Positions 45,758 to 56,078 are shown, counted from the stretch's first letter. The stretch is DNA of 64,000 bases from Ilex aquifolium (GCA_951799425.1 OX637393.1:23229744-23293743); one strand, 5' to 3'. Translations and numbers: made by a program. Notes: generated by a model not told the origin, from the letters alone.

Positions 45758-45871
45758 ATTCATTTACTTGTTTCAGTTGGGTCATACTAGTTGATTTTGG
45801 TTATAGTGGCATCTATTCAAATAAAGATTTAACTACATAATTGAAGGAAAGTAAATAAATAAACAAACCCG
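45758..45871 (+). repeat. duplicated intron segment, copy 1
   Basis: CATTTACTTGTTTCA through ATAAACAAACCC is repeated at 46150-46265 in the same direction with moderate divergence, about 390 bp apart. Confidence 0.8.
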
Positions 45872-46149
45872 ACAGGATGCAAATGTGCCAAAAGGGAATG
45901 TGAATATCGTTTTCTCCTAGTTATTGTGTTATTTCAATTTGGTTGTACCCTGAGTACCCATATAGGAAGCAATAAAAAATATGATCAACTATCCTTTCTA
46001 AGACTTGATCAAGAAAAAGGCAAAAGAAAGTAATCCTTCATAGTGAGAGAATTAAGTTTACGGTAATCAATATACATTCATTATCCCGTAATAACACGAG
46101 TTGACACTAATTTATTTTCATCATTCCTGACTATCGTGGCTCAATGGTA

Positions 46150-46265
46150 GTCATTTACTTGTTTCAATGGGGTCATACTAGTTGATTTTGATTCTAGTAA
46201 TAACTATTCAAATAAAAGATGTAACTACTTAATTGAAGAAAAGTAAAAAAAATAAACGAACCCAT
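46150..46265 (+). repeat. duplicated intron segment, copy 2
   Basis: Direct repeat of 45758-45871, sharing GGTCATACTAGTTGATTTTG. It lies 180 bp before the exon 4 acceptor. Confidence 0.8.
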
Positions 46266-46445
46266 GAATTTTTGCAACTAGCGTTCTTAAGAAGTATAAG
46301 AGAAAATTCAATATTATTTTCACTGATTTGTCCTCCATAACGTAATAATATATAGTTTTTGTGTATCTAATACTAGAATGTTTCATCTTCAATTGGTGTT
46401 GCATCCTTTTCTTACACTAATTATACCTTTGGTTGGGTTCCTTAG

Positions 46446-46531
46446 ATTGCTGATGCAATAAAAGTAGCTAGATATCTTGGAGCAACACTTGTGCTCCCTA
46501 ACATCCAAGGAAGTAAATCAAGCGACAAGAG
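46446..46531 (+). CDS. O-fucosyltransferase-family gene, exon 4
   Basis: After CTTAG it encodes IADAIKVARYLGATLVLPNI then QGSKSSDKR, ending AAGAG before GTTAGTTC. The IADAxxVARYLGATLVLPxI block is strongly conserved and forms part of the GDP-sugar-binding fold in related proteins. Phase matches exons 3 and 5 (Arg codon AG+G split across intron 4). Confidence 0.9.
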
Positions 46532-47473
46532 GTTAGTTCTCAACATGGCACTGAAAGATTATGTCTGCATATTTTGGCTTTATGGTTGTGTCTGGCTTCA
46601 ATAGGGGGTCTTACCAATGTGACATATTTGTGTTTATAAATTTTGTAAACTATAATCAGCTTGGCCACCTAGCACATATACTTATTAGTGATAAGTCTCA
46701 GGTATATGAGGTAAGTCTGTTGTGTTCATGTCTGTCTAATGGTGACCAATTTTTCTCCCATCGGTTTGTTCATCTTGAGAATCCAATCTTAAGGAAGTAC
46801 ACAAAGATTATAAAATCATTGAGTCATTGTAATGCTCAAGATTCATTCTTCATTTCTATTACAGATTAAAAATGCCATGATTAATTTGATCCATTATCCT
46901 GTGATAATATCCTTGTTATTTATTTTTTGTGCTGAAGAAGAAATAATAAAATAAAAAATCTCTTCACCACATAATTGTCTTAATATGGAAAATCCAAACT
47001 GGTTTCAAGCCTAAGCAGATCCTTCTCAATCCCAAGATTTTATGAATTCGTGATTACAGTTTGAAATGTTACTACGCCAACATGTTCAGTGTTTTACTTG
47101 TTATGTTATTTTGAATGGACAGGACTCGATGGGTTAATATACCTTTCAAAACTTCAAGGGTTAATCACCTATGAAGACCAGTATAATGGCCATTGCCATT
47201 TTTGAAATTGTGACTCTATTCATTCTTGTCATAATTACAATTTCATCCTATTCTATTTTATGGCCTATGATTCTTTTTAAATGGATATAGACTTCTCTAA
47301 ATTTTCGTGGGGTTGAAGCAAACATTTCTACAATACAAACCAAGAAAATATATTTTGGCTGATTAGTGGTTAGACAACATGCCATACCTTGATGAATGCA
47401 GGCTGGTTCATAGCCATCAATGAATTCAACGATGAATTCAACAAGAACTTTAACATACTTTCAAATGCTGCAG
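46532..47473 (+). other. intron 4 of the O-fucosyltransferase-family gene
   Basis: 942 bp, starting GTTAGTTC and ending GCAG. Its segment 47247-47387 is also found at 52215-52330 downstream of the gene. Confidence 0.8.
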
Positions 47474-48050
47474 GAACTTTGAGGAAATATATGATGTCGA
47501 GAAATTTATAAGAAGCTTGGATGGCATAATTGAAGTAGCTAGGGATCACCCTGCCCTAGTATCAAGTGAGAAGCTCCCTGTTGTGAGGGTCCCTAACAGG
47601 GTTTTTGAAACTTACATTGCTACAAAGGTTGAACCATTGTTCAGAAGTAAAGGGAACTTGAGACTTGAAATTTACTACCCTTCTTTAACAATGATAAAGG
47701 GAAAAGAGACTAAGTACATGGATCCATATTCATGCTTGGCAATGTTTGAGATTCTGCAGTTGCAACCAAGGTTGCAGCAAGTGGTTAACTCAATGATTTG
47801 GAGGCTAAAAACTTTGAACCAGAAGTCAAATGGTCAGTATATTGCAGTGGATTTGAGGGTTGAGATGCTGGAAAAGAAATGTAAAGGGAATGAAGCTAGA
47901 GGAAGAAAAAGATGTTACAATGCTCAGGAGATTGGTGAATTTCTGAAGAAGGTTGATTTTCAAAAAAACACCACAATTTATTTGACGGAGTCTCGATGGC
48001 ATACTAGCCTTGATGCGCTAAGAGATATCTACCCCAACACATATACAAAG
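47474..48050 (+). CDS. O-fucosyltransferase-family gene, exon 5 (main domain)
   Basis: This 577-bp exon is open throughout. It starts NFEEIYDVEKFIRSLDGIIE and continues with LPVVRVPNRVFETYIA, EPLFRSKGNLRLEIYYPSLT, SCLAMFEILQLQPRLQQVVN, QYIAVDLRVEMLEKK, CYNAQEIGEFLKKVDF and TTIYLTESRWHTSLDALRDI, ending TYTK before GTAAGGGC. IAVDLRVEML corresponds to the conserved DLRxE segment of plant O-fucosyltransferase-like proteins, where the basic and acidic residues line the nucleotide-sugar site. By memory the order and spacing match MSR proteins closely. No stop or frameshift was found, so purifying selection is likely. Together exons 2-6 give 383 residues plus exon 1; the family is usually about 420. 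Confidence 0.93.
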
Positions 48051-48606
48051 GTAAGGGCTTTGGTTTTCTTCAAATGAAATAATCAATCCCATTTGCTTCC
48101 TTAGGTATAGATCTTTTTTCGCGTGTACCTTTTCATTCTGGTATAATCTGAAGACATCTAAATATATACCATCCTGTATAAAGCATCAACTGCATTAGGG
48201 ACTCAGTTTACAAGTTCTTAATTTTCAATTTTAGCGTGAATGTTTATCATAGCATTTGAAACAATTCTCAGTCTCTAAAGGTTTTCGAAGAATTCATATT
48301 GAAAAGGGTTGAAGCGCCATAAATAGGATCAAAATCAGGGATTCAGGTTCAATTTTTTTAGTTTTTTCCAACGCATCATGACAACATTATGCATTTTCGG
48401 GGGTGAACCATTGTACGATCTTGCATAAGAAATTTTCTCAAACAAAGTTTACCAAGGACGAATCTCTATCCTCATTATAGTGTAATATGTTTTAGATTGT
48501 GCCCTTCCATTTCTTGGTAGTGTGTCAAACCCACGTACTAAGGGAAAAAATATGCATTGTCAGCATTGACCCACTAATAATGTCTAAACAAATAAGAAAA
48601 CAAGAA

Positions 48607-48844
48607 AATATTCATTACAACGGTGATACCGTGATGTGGTATTACTAACCAATAATACTAAAACAAATAAGCAGATGGACCCAACAAAAATCAATAATTT
48701 ACCTGTCATGTAAGTAAATAACTCTCCATTTTTCTGCCATGTAAGCCTAAGTGGGGGTTCACCTTTTTTATTTGGGGTTTTATTATTAGTTAGTGATACC
48801 ATGTCATCAATGGTGATATGGTATCACCGTTGTATTCAATATTT
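48607..48844. mobile_element. MITE with long terminal inverted repeats
   Basis: The ends are inverted copies over about 50-60 bp: left AATATTCATTACAACGGTGA, right (reverse complement) AATATTGAATACAACGGTGA, continuing with TACC and TGGTAT blocks and AATAAT. About 238 bp, non-coding, able to fold into a long hairpin. A clear target duplication was not identified. Confidence 0.8.
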
Positions 48845-48869
48845 ACTCTAAGAAAACTGACACCACACA

Positions 48870-49021
48870 AACTAATAACTATCTGTACATGTCCATGTAA
48901 ACCAATAATTACACACTCTTCTTCTATATAAGTCAATAACTATTTAAGTGGGGTTCACTTTGTCCATTTGAAAATTTATTATTGGGTGGTGATACCATCG
49001 TATAACTGGTGCATTGAATAT
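48870..49021. mobile_element. second, partial copy related to the MITE
   Basis: Its right half repeats the MITE's interior and end (ATTATTGGGTGGTGATACCAT, GAATATT) with divergence. Together with the first it looks like a tandem or nested pair. The left end is missing or unrecognised. Confidence 0.55.
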
Positions 49022-49463
49022 TTTCTAGTACTAAAGGGACAACATCCTGGTGTATTCATATTGCAGTTGCAATAATGAGTTAATCTTTCTCTGGGAATAC
49101 TATAATACTGGTATTTTTCTTTTTAAATTCATTTATCTATCATTTTAAAAAAAAACAATTTTAGTAGTGAAGCTTAGAGACAATTCAGTCAATTGACTAA
49201 ATGATGTTAAATATACAGAGCTTTGGCATGCAACGTTAGTGAAAAATTTATCTTCATTTATTGATACGTCAGATCAACTGTAGATTCTCAATTATTAGGA
49301 TCAACTTCAGGTTTGTTTGAATCAATGTAGAAATTTTAGCGAATTAGAAAGATTTCTCTTGGTTTGAACAGATGGGCAGTTGTCTTGCCAAATCATTGCT
49401 TCTTAGTTTTGGACTTTGCATAACTCGATAAGCTTCTCTGTGCATTTCCTGAAATTTTGACAG

Positions 49464-49736
49464 GAAGATATAATGTCTGCAAAGGAAAAGGCAATCTTGC
49501 TCAGCTCGGGAAGTTCTGAACTCGAAAAGGTCATTGACTTCCATATTTGCTCTGAGAGTGATGTCTTTGTGCCTGCCGTTTCCTGCTTGTTCTACGCCAC
49601 CGTAATTGGAAAGAGAATTGCTTCTGGCAAGACACAGATTCTAGTTCCTGCTCAAATAACTTCTCCTTCTCGCAGAGATTATATTTCCCCATATATATCT
49701 GAGAAGAACCACTTGGCTTATTCATGCTTCTGCTGA
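49464..49736 (+). CDS. O-fucosyltransferase-family gene, exon 6 (C-terminus)
   Basis: It starts EDIMSAKEKAILLSSGSSEL and continues EKVIDFHICSESDVFVPAVS, CLFYATVIGKRIASGKTQIL, VPAQITSPSRRDYISPYISE, KNHLAYSCFC, stop TGA at 49734. The DVFVPAxxGLFYAxxxGKRIASG block and the KNHLAYSCFC end are diagnostic of the MSR-like group as remembered. Here the usual Gly before LFYA is Cys (SCLFYA), a deviation worth noting. The frame is intact. Confidence 0.93.
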   Translation, partial: EDIMSAKEKAILLSSGSSELEKVIDFHICSESDVFVPAVSCLFYATVIGKRIASGKTQILVPAQITSPSRRDYISPYISEKNHLAYSCFC

Positions 49737-50046
49737 GTTTCCACAGCCCTCTACTTGTTAAGTATAGGTCCCGTCCAAATATAAATATGTAGTGTTTTGT
49801 ATAAACCCTTGGTTTGGTAACTATTTTACCTTCGTATGTCATTGTAGCTATTGGTTGTGCTTATAATAATATTTTGGTATTTGTGTAGTATGCAATGATT
49901 CCATTCTCTCGTTCCTACTTTGAACTTCCAAATTCCAATCCTTAATGCTCACAAAAGGCCCCTTGTACATGGGGTCGGCTGGATCAATGCATTTGTTTGA
50001 AATTTAACAAGTTTGTCTTGTGGGAGTAATTATTTTGGAGCAATGC
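49737..50046 (+). other. 3' untranslated region and flank
   Basis: Non-coding, T-rich; AATAATATT near 49864 is a possible polyadenylation signal. Confidence 0.5.
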
Positions 50047-50640
50047 TGCATGAACAAGGGCAGAGCCATAAAATTGTTTCGGGATGGGCATTGAATATTT
50101 TAACAAGCTTAATTTTTTCTTGCAATTGATAAACATAGGATAATGTATTTATATTTAATTGCATTCTATTTAATACTTAAAAGTTCATTAAATTTAAAAG
50201 ACTAAAATTGGTAAGCATGGTAGATATAAAAGACAAAAAAAAAAAAAAAACTAATTATATCTTTTTACGAAACAAAGGCTAATCAAAATCATTTATAATT
50301 GATTACGATGAATTTTCATACTTCGAAAGTCTTGTATTAACTTTATTAGTCTTTATATCTACAATCATACTATCACTTAATTATTTATCATTCATTCGAT
50401 TATGCAATCAAATGTATTATCTATCATGTCTGTGATAATTATTAAAATAAATGTCAAAATTACAAGTAAACTGATAGATATATCATGCTTTTTTCTAGTC
50501 TTGACTAAAAAATATGGTGGACACAATTTAAAATATCGAAAAAATACTTAGAATATATATAGACAACTTTAAGAAAAATATTTTGAGGGTGGGCATGTGC
50601 TCCCCCTGGGCATAAGGTGGCTCCGCCCTTATGCATGAAC
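50047..50640. mobile_element. MULE-type MITE with 9-bp target duplication
   Basis: TGCATGAAC at 50047-50055 and 50632-50640 flanks a block of about 575 bp whose ends are inverted: AAGGGCAGAGCCA at the left and TGGCTCCGCCCTTA at the right. A 9-bp duplication is the length made by Mutator-like transposases. The interior is AT-rich and non-coding. The right inner end (GCCCAGGGGGAGCACATGCC on the minus strand) is GC-rich. Confidence 0.85.
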
Positions 50641-52214
50641 TTTATTTAATGATCTTATTTAATTGGGATACAGTATCAATTCAAATTTGAATAAAAAACT
50701 TGATTTTGTTTAGAATACTCTAATTGGCAAACTCAAATATCTACCCATATCTTTTAAAAAATTCTCTTATTATCCCAAAGCTCATTTTTTTGTGTCATTT
50801 CAATCATGAAACCTAATTAAATAAATAAAACATTCATATCTCTCCACAAATGTATAATTCAAAAAAAAAATGAATATGGATACAACACCACATGAGAATA
50901 AAAATAAAAAGAAAATCACTCCAGAATTCTTAGATTGTTCTAATTCTTACCTTCCTCTGCACATCTAGATAAAGAAAAAAAAAGGTAATTACTTTCACAT
51001 GCATCTGGTTTGAAGAACACAAAAAACATATCGTTTTTCAACAAAAATAGATGATTGAAGAAATAAAATGATAAATTTTTTAAATTTTTGGATAATGAAA
51101 GCTTAAAATTTCGGGAAGAATCAGTGGTCTGGAAATACATCACTGATAGTGTTTAACTCGAAGAAATCAAAGCAAAATTTGATGGGTACGCTTAGGGTTT
51201 ATATAGTATAAAAGATGAGTGAGATTAGAATTTTAAAAATTATAAGAAATCAAAAAGATAAAAGATGAAAAGAAAGAAGCTTACTACAGGTCTTCAAGAG
51301 ATATGTGAATGCTTCGGTAGTGGTTGGCGATGAAAGCAGCGTAGAAAAGAGAGTCAGCAAGAGGCAGAAAACAAGTTGTCAAATAAGTCTTTCAGACTTT
51401 TGATAGGGTAAAAAGTTACCGTTGGAAATTTGATATAAAATTTGAGTCTCCCTCAATTTGGGTTCAGAATTTTTTTTTTTGTCATTTGGTATAGATTTGG
51501 GTCTAAAGTTGAACAAAGTTTTTAGACCATTTAAACTCAAACTTAAATTAAGTCTAAATTAGAGTTAAAGTTGGATATGCTCAAAGTCTCCAACTATCTA
51601 GTACCAATCCTCTATGAAAGAGAGGATAAAGGTTGAAAGAAAGGGCGGTTGGGAGAAAGAAAAAAAAGAGTCTAGAAAATAGAGGGGTTAAAAAAAGGGA
51701 AAATAAAGAGCAGAGCAGCAGGTGAAGAAAAAAAGAGAAGGTGGAGTTTGGAAAAGAAAGTCAACAAATAGAGGAGGAGAAATAAGGGGCAACCGATTTT
51801 GAGGGGACCAAAAAAAAAAAAGAAACAAGATCAAAGAGAATTTAGAAAAGAAACAAGATGGTTTATAGCAAAAAAAAGAAAAAAATTAAAAACTGAAGCT
51901 AATTCCGTCAGTAAAAACTGTCTTTCCCTCTCTCTTTGATTTAATCTCTCAAAATTTTGGCTGTAGCATATTGGTTCGAAAGCACAACAACCATAAATAA
52001 TCGCGGCCATCCAAATCCCTACAGAGCCACGAATTTAGGACTTTTTAACTCAACTTCGGTGTCCTGCATGCAAAACCTACAAGAGTTACACTCTTCGTGG
52101 AACCAACAAGAACCTCATTGGCCAAGCAAATGAGGTTGATAAGTAGCTTTTGAATTCAAAAGAAGCCCTCCAAATCTTCTTTTGAATTGGGAAAAATGTC
52201 ACTTCATGGTTACA
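50641..52214. other. no gene seen; AT-rich then purine-rich sequence
   Basis: 50641-51600 is AT-rich with poly-A/T runs. At 51600-51900 the plus strand is almost purely A/G (GAAAGAAAGGGCGGTTGGGA and similar). No frame with recognisable protein features. Confidence 0.5.
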
Positions 52215-52330
52215 TCCTATGCTATTTTATGGCCTATGATTCTTTTTAAATGGATATAGACTTCTCTAAATTTTCGTGGGGTTGAAAAACCAAGAAAATA
52301 TATTTTGGCTGATTAGTGGTTAGATAACAT
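52215..52330 (+). repeat. second copy of a host-gene intron 4 segment
   Basis: It nearly matches 47247-47387 (ATGGCCTATGATTCTTTTTA, GGATATAGACTTCTCTAAAT, ATATTTTGGCTGATTAGTGG), with a 27-bp gap where intron 4 has AGCAAACATTTCTACAATAC. It is immediately followed by a retrotransposon RNase H fragment. Confidence 0.9.
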
Positions 52331-52338
52331 GGCCTATA

Positions 52339-52755
52339 TTATTCCACAACAGAAAAGGAATTGCTTGCTATAGTATTTGCTTTAATAAATTCAGGTCATA
52401 TTTAGTTGGATCATCAGTTGTTGTGTTTACTAATCATATAGCTTTGAAGTATCTGCTCACGAAAAAGAATGCTAAGTCACGTCTCCTCCAATGGATACTG
52501 TTACTTTAAGAATTTAATCTTATTATCAAAGATAAGAAGAGAGTTGAAAATGTTGTAGCTAATCATCTGTCAAGGCTGAATTATGATACAAAAGAGGAGC
52601 TAGTATCGATCAAAGAAACTTTTTCAGATGTGCAATTTTTTGCAATAATTGAGGTACCATGGTATGCAGATATAGCCAACTACTTGGCCATAGATACCAT
52701 TCTTTTTCACTATACCTTGACCAATAAATAGAAATTTTTAAGAGAGGAACGCAAT
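52339..52755 (+). pseudogene. Athila-type RNase H fragment
   Basis: It encodes YSTTEKELLAIVFAL, (frameshift) NKFRSYLVGSSVVVFTNHIA, LKYLLTKKNAKSRLLQWILL, (stop) EFNLIIKDKKRVENVVANHL and SRLNYDTKEEL, then IEVPWYADIANYLA. The order and the VENVVADHLSRL-like motif are typical of Athila/Tat RNase H followed by the pre-integrase spacer. The canonical Asp of the YTDHAALKYL motif is Asn here. It is truncated on both sides and fused to mid-LTR sequence. Confidence 0.85.
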
Positions 52756-53898
52756 TTCTTACACCTAAAGTCTGATTTTGGAAGAGAAAGCATGAGAGAG
52801 GTATGAGAGAGAAGAATGGTGGTTGGTGAAGGCATTGGAGGTGCATGCTTGGCTTGTCCTTGCTTGTTGAAGTGTCTAATCCCTTCCCACTCATTGGAAC
52901 TCAATTCTCACAGACCATGGAAGAAGGATGGATGAATTTGGACGAAGCAATTCACCATAATTCAGTTTTACACAAGCTTTTAGAGAGAGAAGCTCCAAGG
53001 AAGAAGATAAAATTTTAGAGAGAGAAAGTTGCTTTATTTTACTTGTAATTTTCACATCTTACACTTTAATCTCATCTATTTCAAGTTGTAACCAAGTCTA
53101 GCTTAATGTTCATGTATTTCCATTTCTACACTTGGGTTTTCTCTTCAAGCTTTGTTTTTGGGTATTAATGACCTTGTTCTTGTAGTCTAAACTTTTCCTT
53201 GCATCAATACAAGTCTTATGCTTTATTTCACTACCATGTCTCATTACATTATGCTTGTTCTTGTTTTGACTATGAGTAGCTAGACTTTTAGTTGGCTAAT
53301 CCAAGAGGAATTTCCTCTTGGGTATGTGAAATCGACTCTCGTTCATTCTTCCTCGTAGTGTAAAGTGGTTTGGTTTGACTAGGTTGAGTGCGGACGTGGT
53401 TGTGGGCTCTTGATACATTGTAGACTTGTCACGGGGTATGCTTGTGCCTAACACATCCACATTAGTCCCTCACTTCCTATGAATTAATCAAACACCGAGA
53501 CACCATTGGTTGAATGAATTGAGTCGATTTTGCATTGCCATTAGAATGACCTCTTTGGATTAGCCAACCTTGTTTTCTTGCATTTTTATCAAAACACCAC
53601 TCACCAAAACACAATTCAAAAGATTTTCTCATTTTCATTTCTTTACAAATCACCCTTCACAACAATTTGACCTACCTTCCCTGAGGAGACGACCTTGGAA
53701 TACTCAATGCTAAGTAAAACATGACATTGCAAGTCTCTCTTCGCTTGAGGAGCAATTTTGCACACACACATGTTTTTCACACGATTTTACCCATTTCTAG
53801 CATCGAACCCGAGGGAGAGTGACACTCACCTATTCGTATAAGCCATATGCACACAACCGGGATCATGTTTAGAGATTAGGGAAAACGATTCAAGCATT
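52756..53898 (+). mobile_element. Athila-type LTR, 5'-truncated, with leader
   Basis: It aligns, on the opposite strand, with 8319-9350 (CTAAAGTCTGATTTTGGAAG against CTAGAATCTGATTTTGAAAG; also AGCTTTTAGAGAGAGAAG and TTGACTAGGTTGAGTGCG). The first part of the LTR, with the palindrome cluster, is missing: RNase H sequence joins directly to the middle of the LTR. The true LTR end may be near 53765, with the rest leader. Confidence 0.8.
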
Positions 53899-53901
53899 TT
53901 T

Positions 53902-53919
53902 TGTGTCGTTGCCGAGGAA
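53902..53919 (+). other. Athila-type primer-binding site (tRNA-Asp type)
   Basis: TGTGTCGTTGCCGAGGAA is a decayed form of the TGGCGCCGTTGCCGGGGA site used by Athila-lineage elements. Gag follows about 135 bp on. Confidence 0.75.
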
Positions 53920-54054
53920 GGCTAAGCGTCGAATTAGAAGGTGATTTTGGACAACGGAGGTAAGTTCCGTGGTTCTCATCACGGGCTGAGGTACGTTGCT
54001 CCTTTGTACATATTTGTGTATACTTTTTCTTTCAATTGTAGATAGTGTTTTTAT

Positions 54055-54357
54055 ATGTGGGGATGGGTTGATCAAAATAGACTAGTGAGACGTGCCCTAG
54101 GACCAAACATGAATCTAGACCAAGACCCACCAGAGGATGCCGGAGACAATTTCAGGGATGATGGTGCTAATATTCCAAAGGGACGGGGGAATGCAAAACC
54201 CTAGAATGCCAAACCCCCGAATGCAATTCCCCCTCCAAGAAATGAGGGAAATAATATCCCAATTGATCCTCTGGTGAGGTCAATGAGGGATTATCTCCAA
54301 CCAACCTAAAGCACCATGCCTTCGTGCATACTTCTACCGGTCCAAGCCCGTGGCTTC
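54055..54357 (+). pseudogene. Athila-type gag, N-terminal fragment
   Basis: It starts MWGWVDQNRLVRRALGPNMN and has a TAG at about 54202. It continues NEGNNIPIDPLVRSMRDYLQ then PT, stop, STMPSCILLP; the RDYLQPTR-x-S-x-PSCI motif marks Athila gag. The frame ends where LTR copy B has inserted (54358). The rest of gag was not found on the other side. Confidence 0.85.
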
Positions 54358-55456
54358 TGACTTGATCCGAAATGGGTACACCCAAGTGCAAGCGGTCAAG
54401 TTGTAGTTATAATCCGGTTAAGTCCGGAGTCAAATCCATTGGGAATTAATGTTGGTGTTTCGAAGTAAATAGTGACAGAGACCAAAGTGACTGAAACCCT
54501 TGAGATTTGAAGTTATGATGTTTATGGAATTTCCTAGACAGAATATAAGATTCTCTCCAAAGGATTTTTCTAGACAAAATATAATATTCTCTCAAATGTA
54601 AAAGTCACTCTTTAGCTCGAGGATCTGAACATGTAGTTAATCATCCAGTTGTTATATTTGTGCTTGAGAACTTAATTAACCCCTGTATTAACATCAAGTT
54701 AATTGGAGGATAAAGATAGACTGTGAGAATTAAGAGCATGGTTCTGATGTCTTTGTAGAGATTTACAAGAATTGTCTGTGTCGGGACTCAACCCGTCTAC
54801 AACAAGCAAGTAATTCTACAAGTTATCCAACCACTGTGTTAGTTTTCCATTCTTAGTTGAAACATAATAATTGTGAAGATTGAAATGTAGTCACAAAGAT
54901 CTAGCTGGAGTACTTGCAAAGGACCAATGAATCCTCCTATGCCAAGAGTCATCTTGTCTTAGAAAGGACTCATGGTTGTACAAAGTACCTTAACTTTGCT
55001 AGATGCATTCAATCATTCAATAAGCAATCAAAAGATAAAGCATTAAGTATAAATGAAATGCACAAATATAACTTCCAAATGATTTACACATGTCCATCAC
55101 CTCTTACTAAAGAGTGGATGAGAAATTACTCACCCTTCATGGCTTTGAGAAAGCTAGAAAATTGAGTGATTCTCATCCCTCCAAGTAGAGGAGTTACAAG
55201 GTAAAATAAACTACACAATGAGCCTATCTTCAACGAAGAATAAGTGAATTACTTTCCACCCTTCAAGGCTAGAAGAGAGCTAGAAAGGTAGAAGAGTTTC
55301 ACTCCTCTAAGTGAAGAAGGAAGCTTTTACAATGGAAGCTAATGAAACTAATAATGAAAGTAGAAGAAAACTAGTTACTTTTGGAGGGTTTCTTCCTCTT
55401 CCAAAAGATCTCTATCTCTCTCTATCTCTCCCCCCTATACAAGTCCAAAGAGGAGG

Positions 55457-55470
55457 TATTTATAGGCAAG
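55457..55470 (-). promoter_or_regulatory. TATA box of LTR B
   Basis: The minus strand reads TTGCCTATAAATACC, the same as in LTRs A and C. Confidence 0.6.
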
Positions 55471-55566
55471 GAGGAGGGGGTAAAAAAGAGTAAAAGAATA
55501 GTGCTAGGTGCTCAAAGTCCAAGTGAATGCCCCAAGATCCGGATGGAAAATCAACCACTTTACATA

Positions 55567-55925
55567 CTGTCTGGGGAATACGTTTGAACATGGGATGGCG
55601 TTTGAACGTTGACTCCTGTCTTCTGTGATGGGCATTTGAACCCTGACTGGAGTTTGAACGTAATACTCAAGTGGCTTTTGTCTTCCACAGTGAAGAGCTG
55701 CAACTTGCCACGTGTCATCACCCTAGCACTCTTTTGGGGTCCTCAAAAAATTCAAGATAGCGTTCGAACGTAGATTGGCGTTCGAATGTTGTACTCATGT
55801 AGCTCTTTGTTCTTCTTCTCAAGAAATAGCTGCAACACGCCACATGCCATCACCCTAGCACTGTCCTAGGGTCCTCAAATAATTCAAGATATCATTTGAA
55901 CGTGGATTGGCGTTCGAACGTGGAT
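55567..55925. repeat. four pairs of GTTYGAAC palindromes in LTR B
   Basis: The pairs are ACGTTTGAACATGG/GCGTTTGAACGTTG (55577), GCATTTGAACCC/GAGTTTGAACGT (55632), GCGTTCGAACGTAG/GCGTTCGAATGTTG (55758) and TCATTTGAACGTGG/GCGTTCGAACGTGG (55893). Members of each pair lie about 19-21 bp apart, with a GATTGGC-like linker. They lie 100-470 bp upstream (in sense) of the TATA box. Confidence 0.9.
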
Positions 55926-56078
55926 GCCTTGCTTCAAACTTCTCCAATTTTCTTCCAGAACACGTGGGTGTTCCATGAAAATTTGATATTTATTGACTTT
56001 AGGCCCATGTACACTCTTTTTCCCAACATAATTAGTCTTATACAAGCATAGTAACTTGCTAATTTTAACTATTCATCA

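Larger units (their letters stand above)
27283..46445 (+). other. 19.2-kb retrotransposon-filled intron of the O-fucosyltransferase-family gene
   Basis: The intron starts GTACTATG and ends CTTAG, and the flanking exons join in frame. About 16.5 kb of it is one SIRE-type copia element with others nested in it. The ordinary intron sequence is only about 1.3 kb at the left (27283-28609, including a TRIM-like element) and about 1.4 kb at the right. All large elements lie on the minus strand, opposite the gene. Confidence 0.85.
45070..46445 (+). other. native right end of the large intron
   Basis: Unique AT-rich sequence with no gene apart from the internal duplication listed separately. A 117-residue frame at 45132-45485 is hydrophobic, T-driven and judged non-coding. 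Confidence 0.6.
48051..49463 (+). other. intron 5 of the O-fucosyltransferase-family gene
   Basis: 1413 bp, with donor GTAAGG and acceptor TGACAG. It holds a MITE (48607-48844) and a related fragment. Confidence 0.85.
54358..56078 (-). mobile_element. Tat/Athila-like 3' LTR (copy B)
   Basis: Homologous to solo LTRs A and C. Its edges are TGACTTGATCC at 54358 and CATCA at 56078. Upstream in sense is TTTAGGTTGGGGGTG (polypurine tract), so it is the 3' LTR of an element extending rightward. The 5-bp candidate duplication GCTTC at 54353-54357 has no partner in the window. TATA box at 55457-55468. Confidence 0.85.

Noticed and set aside
46561-46869. 102-residue frame after exon 4
   Set aside because: Lies in intron 4. 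The splice donor at 46532 and acceptor at 47473 join exons in frame and leave this out.
51600-51900. Purine-rich stretch considered as a regulatory or structural element
   Set aside because: Irregular A/G-rich sequence without repeats or mirror symmetry that I could verify by eye; left as a composition note.
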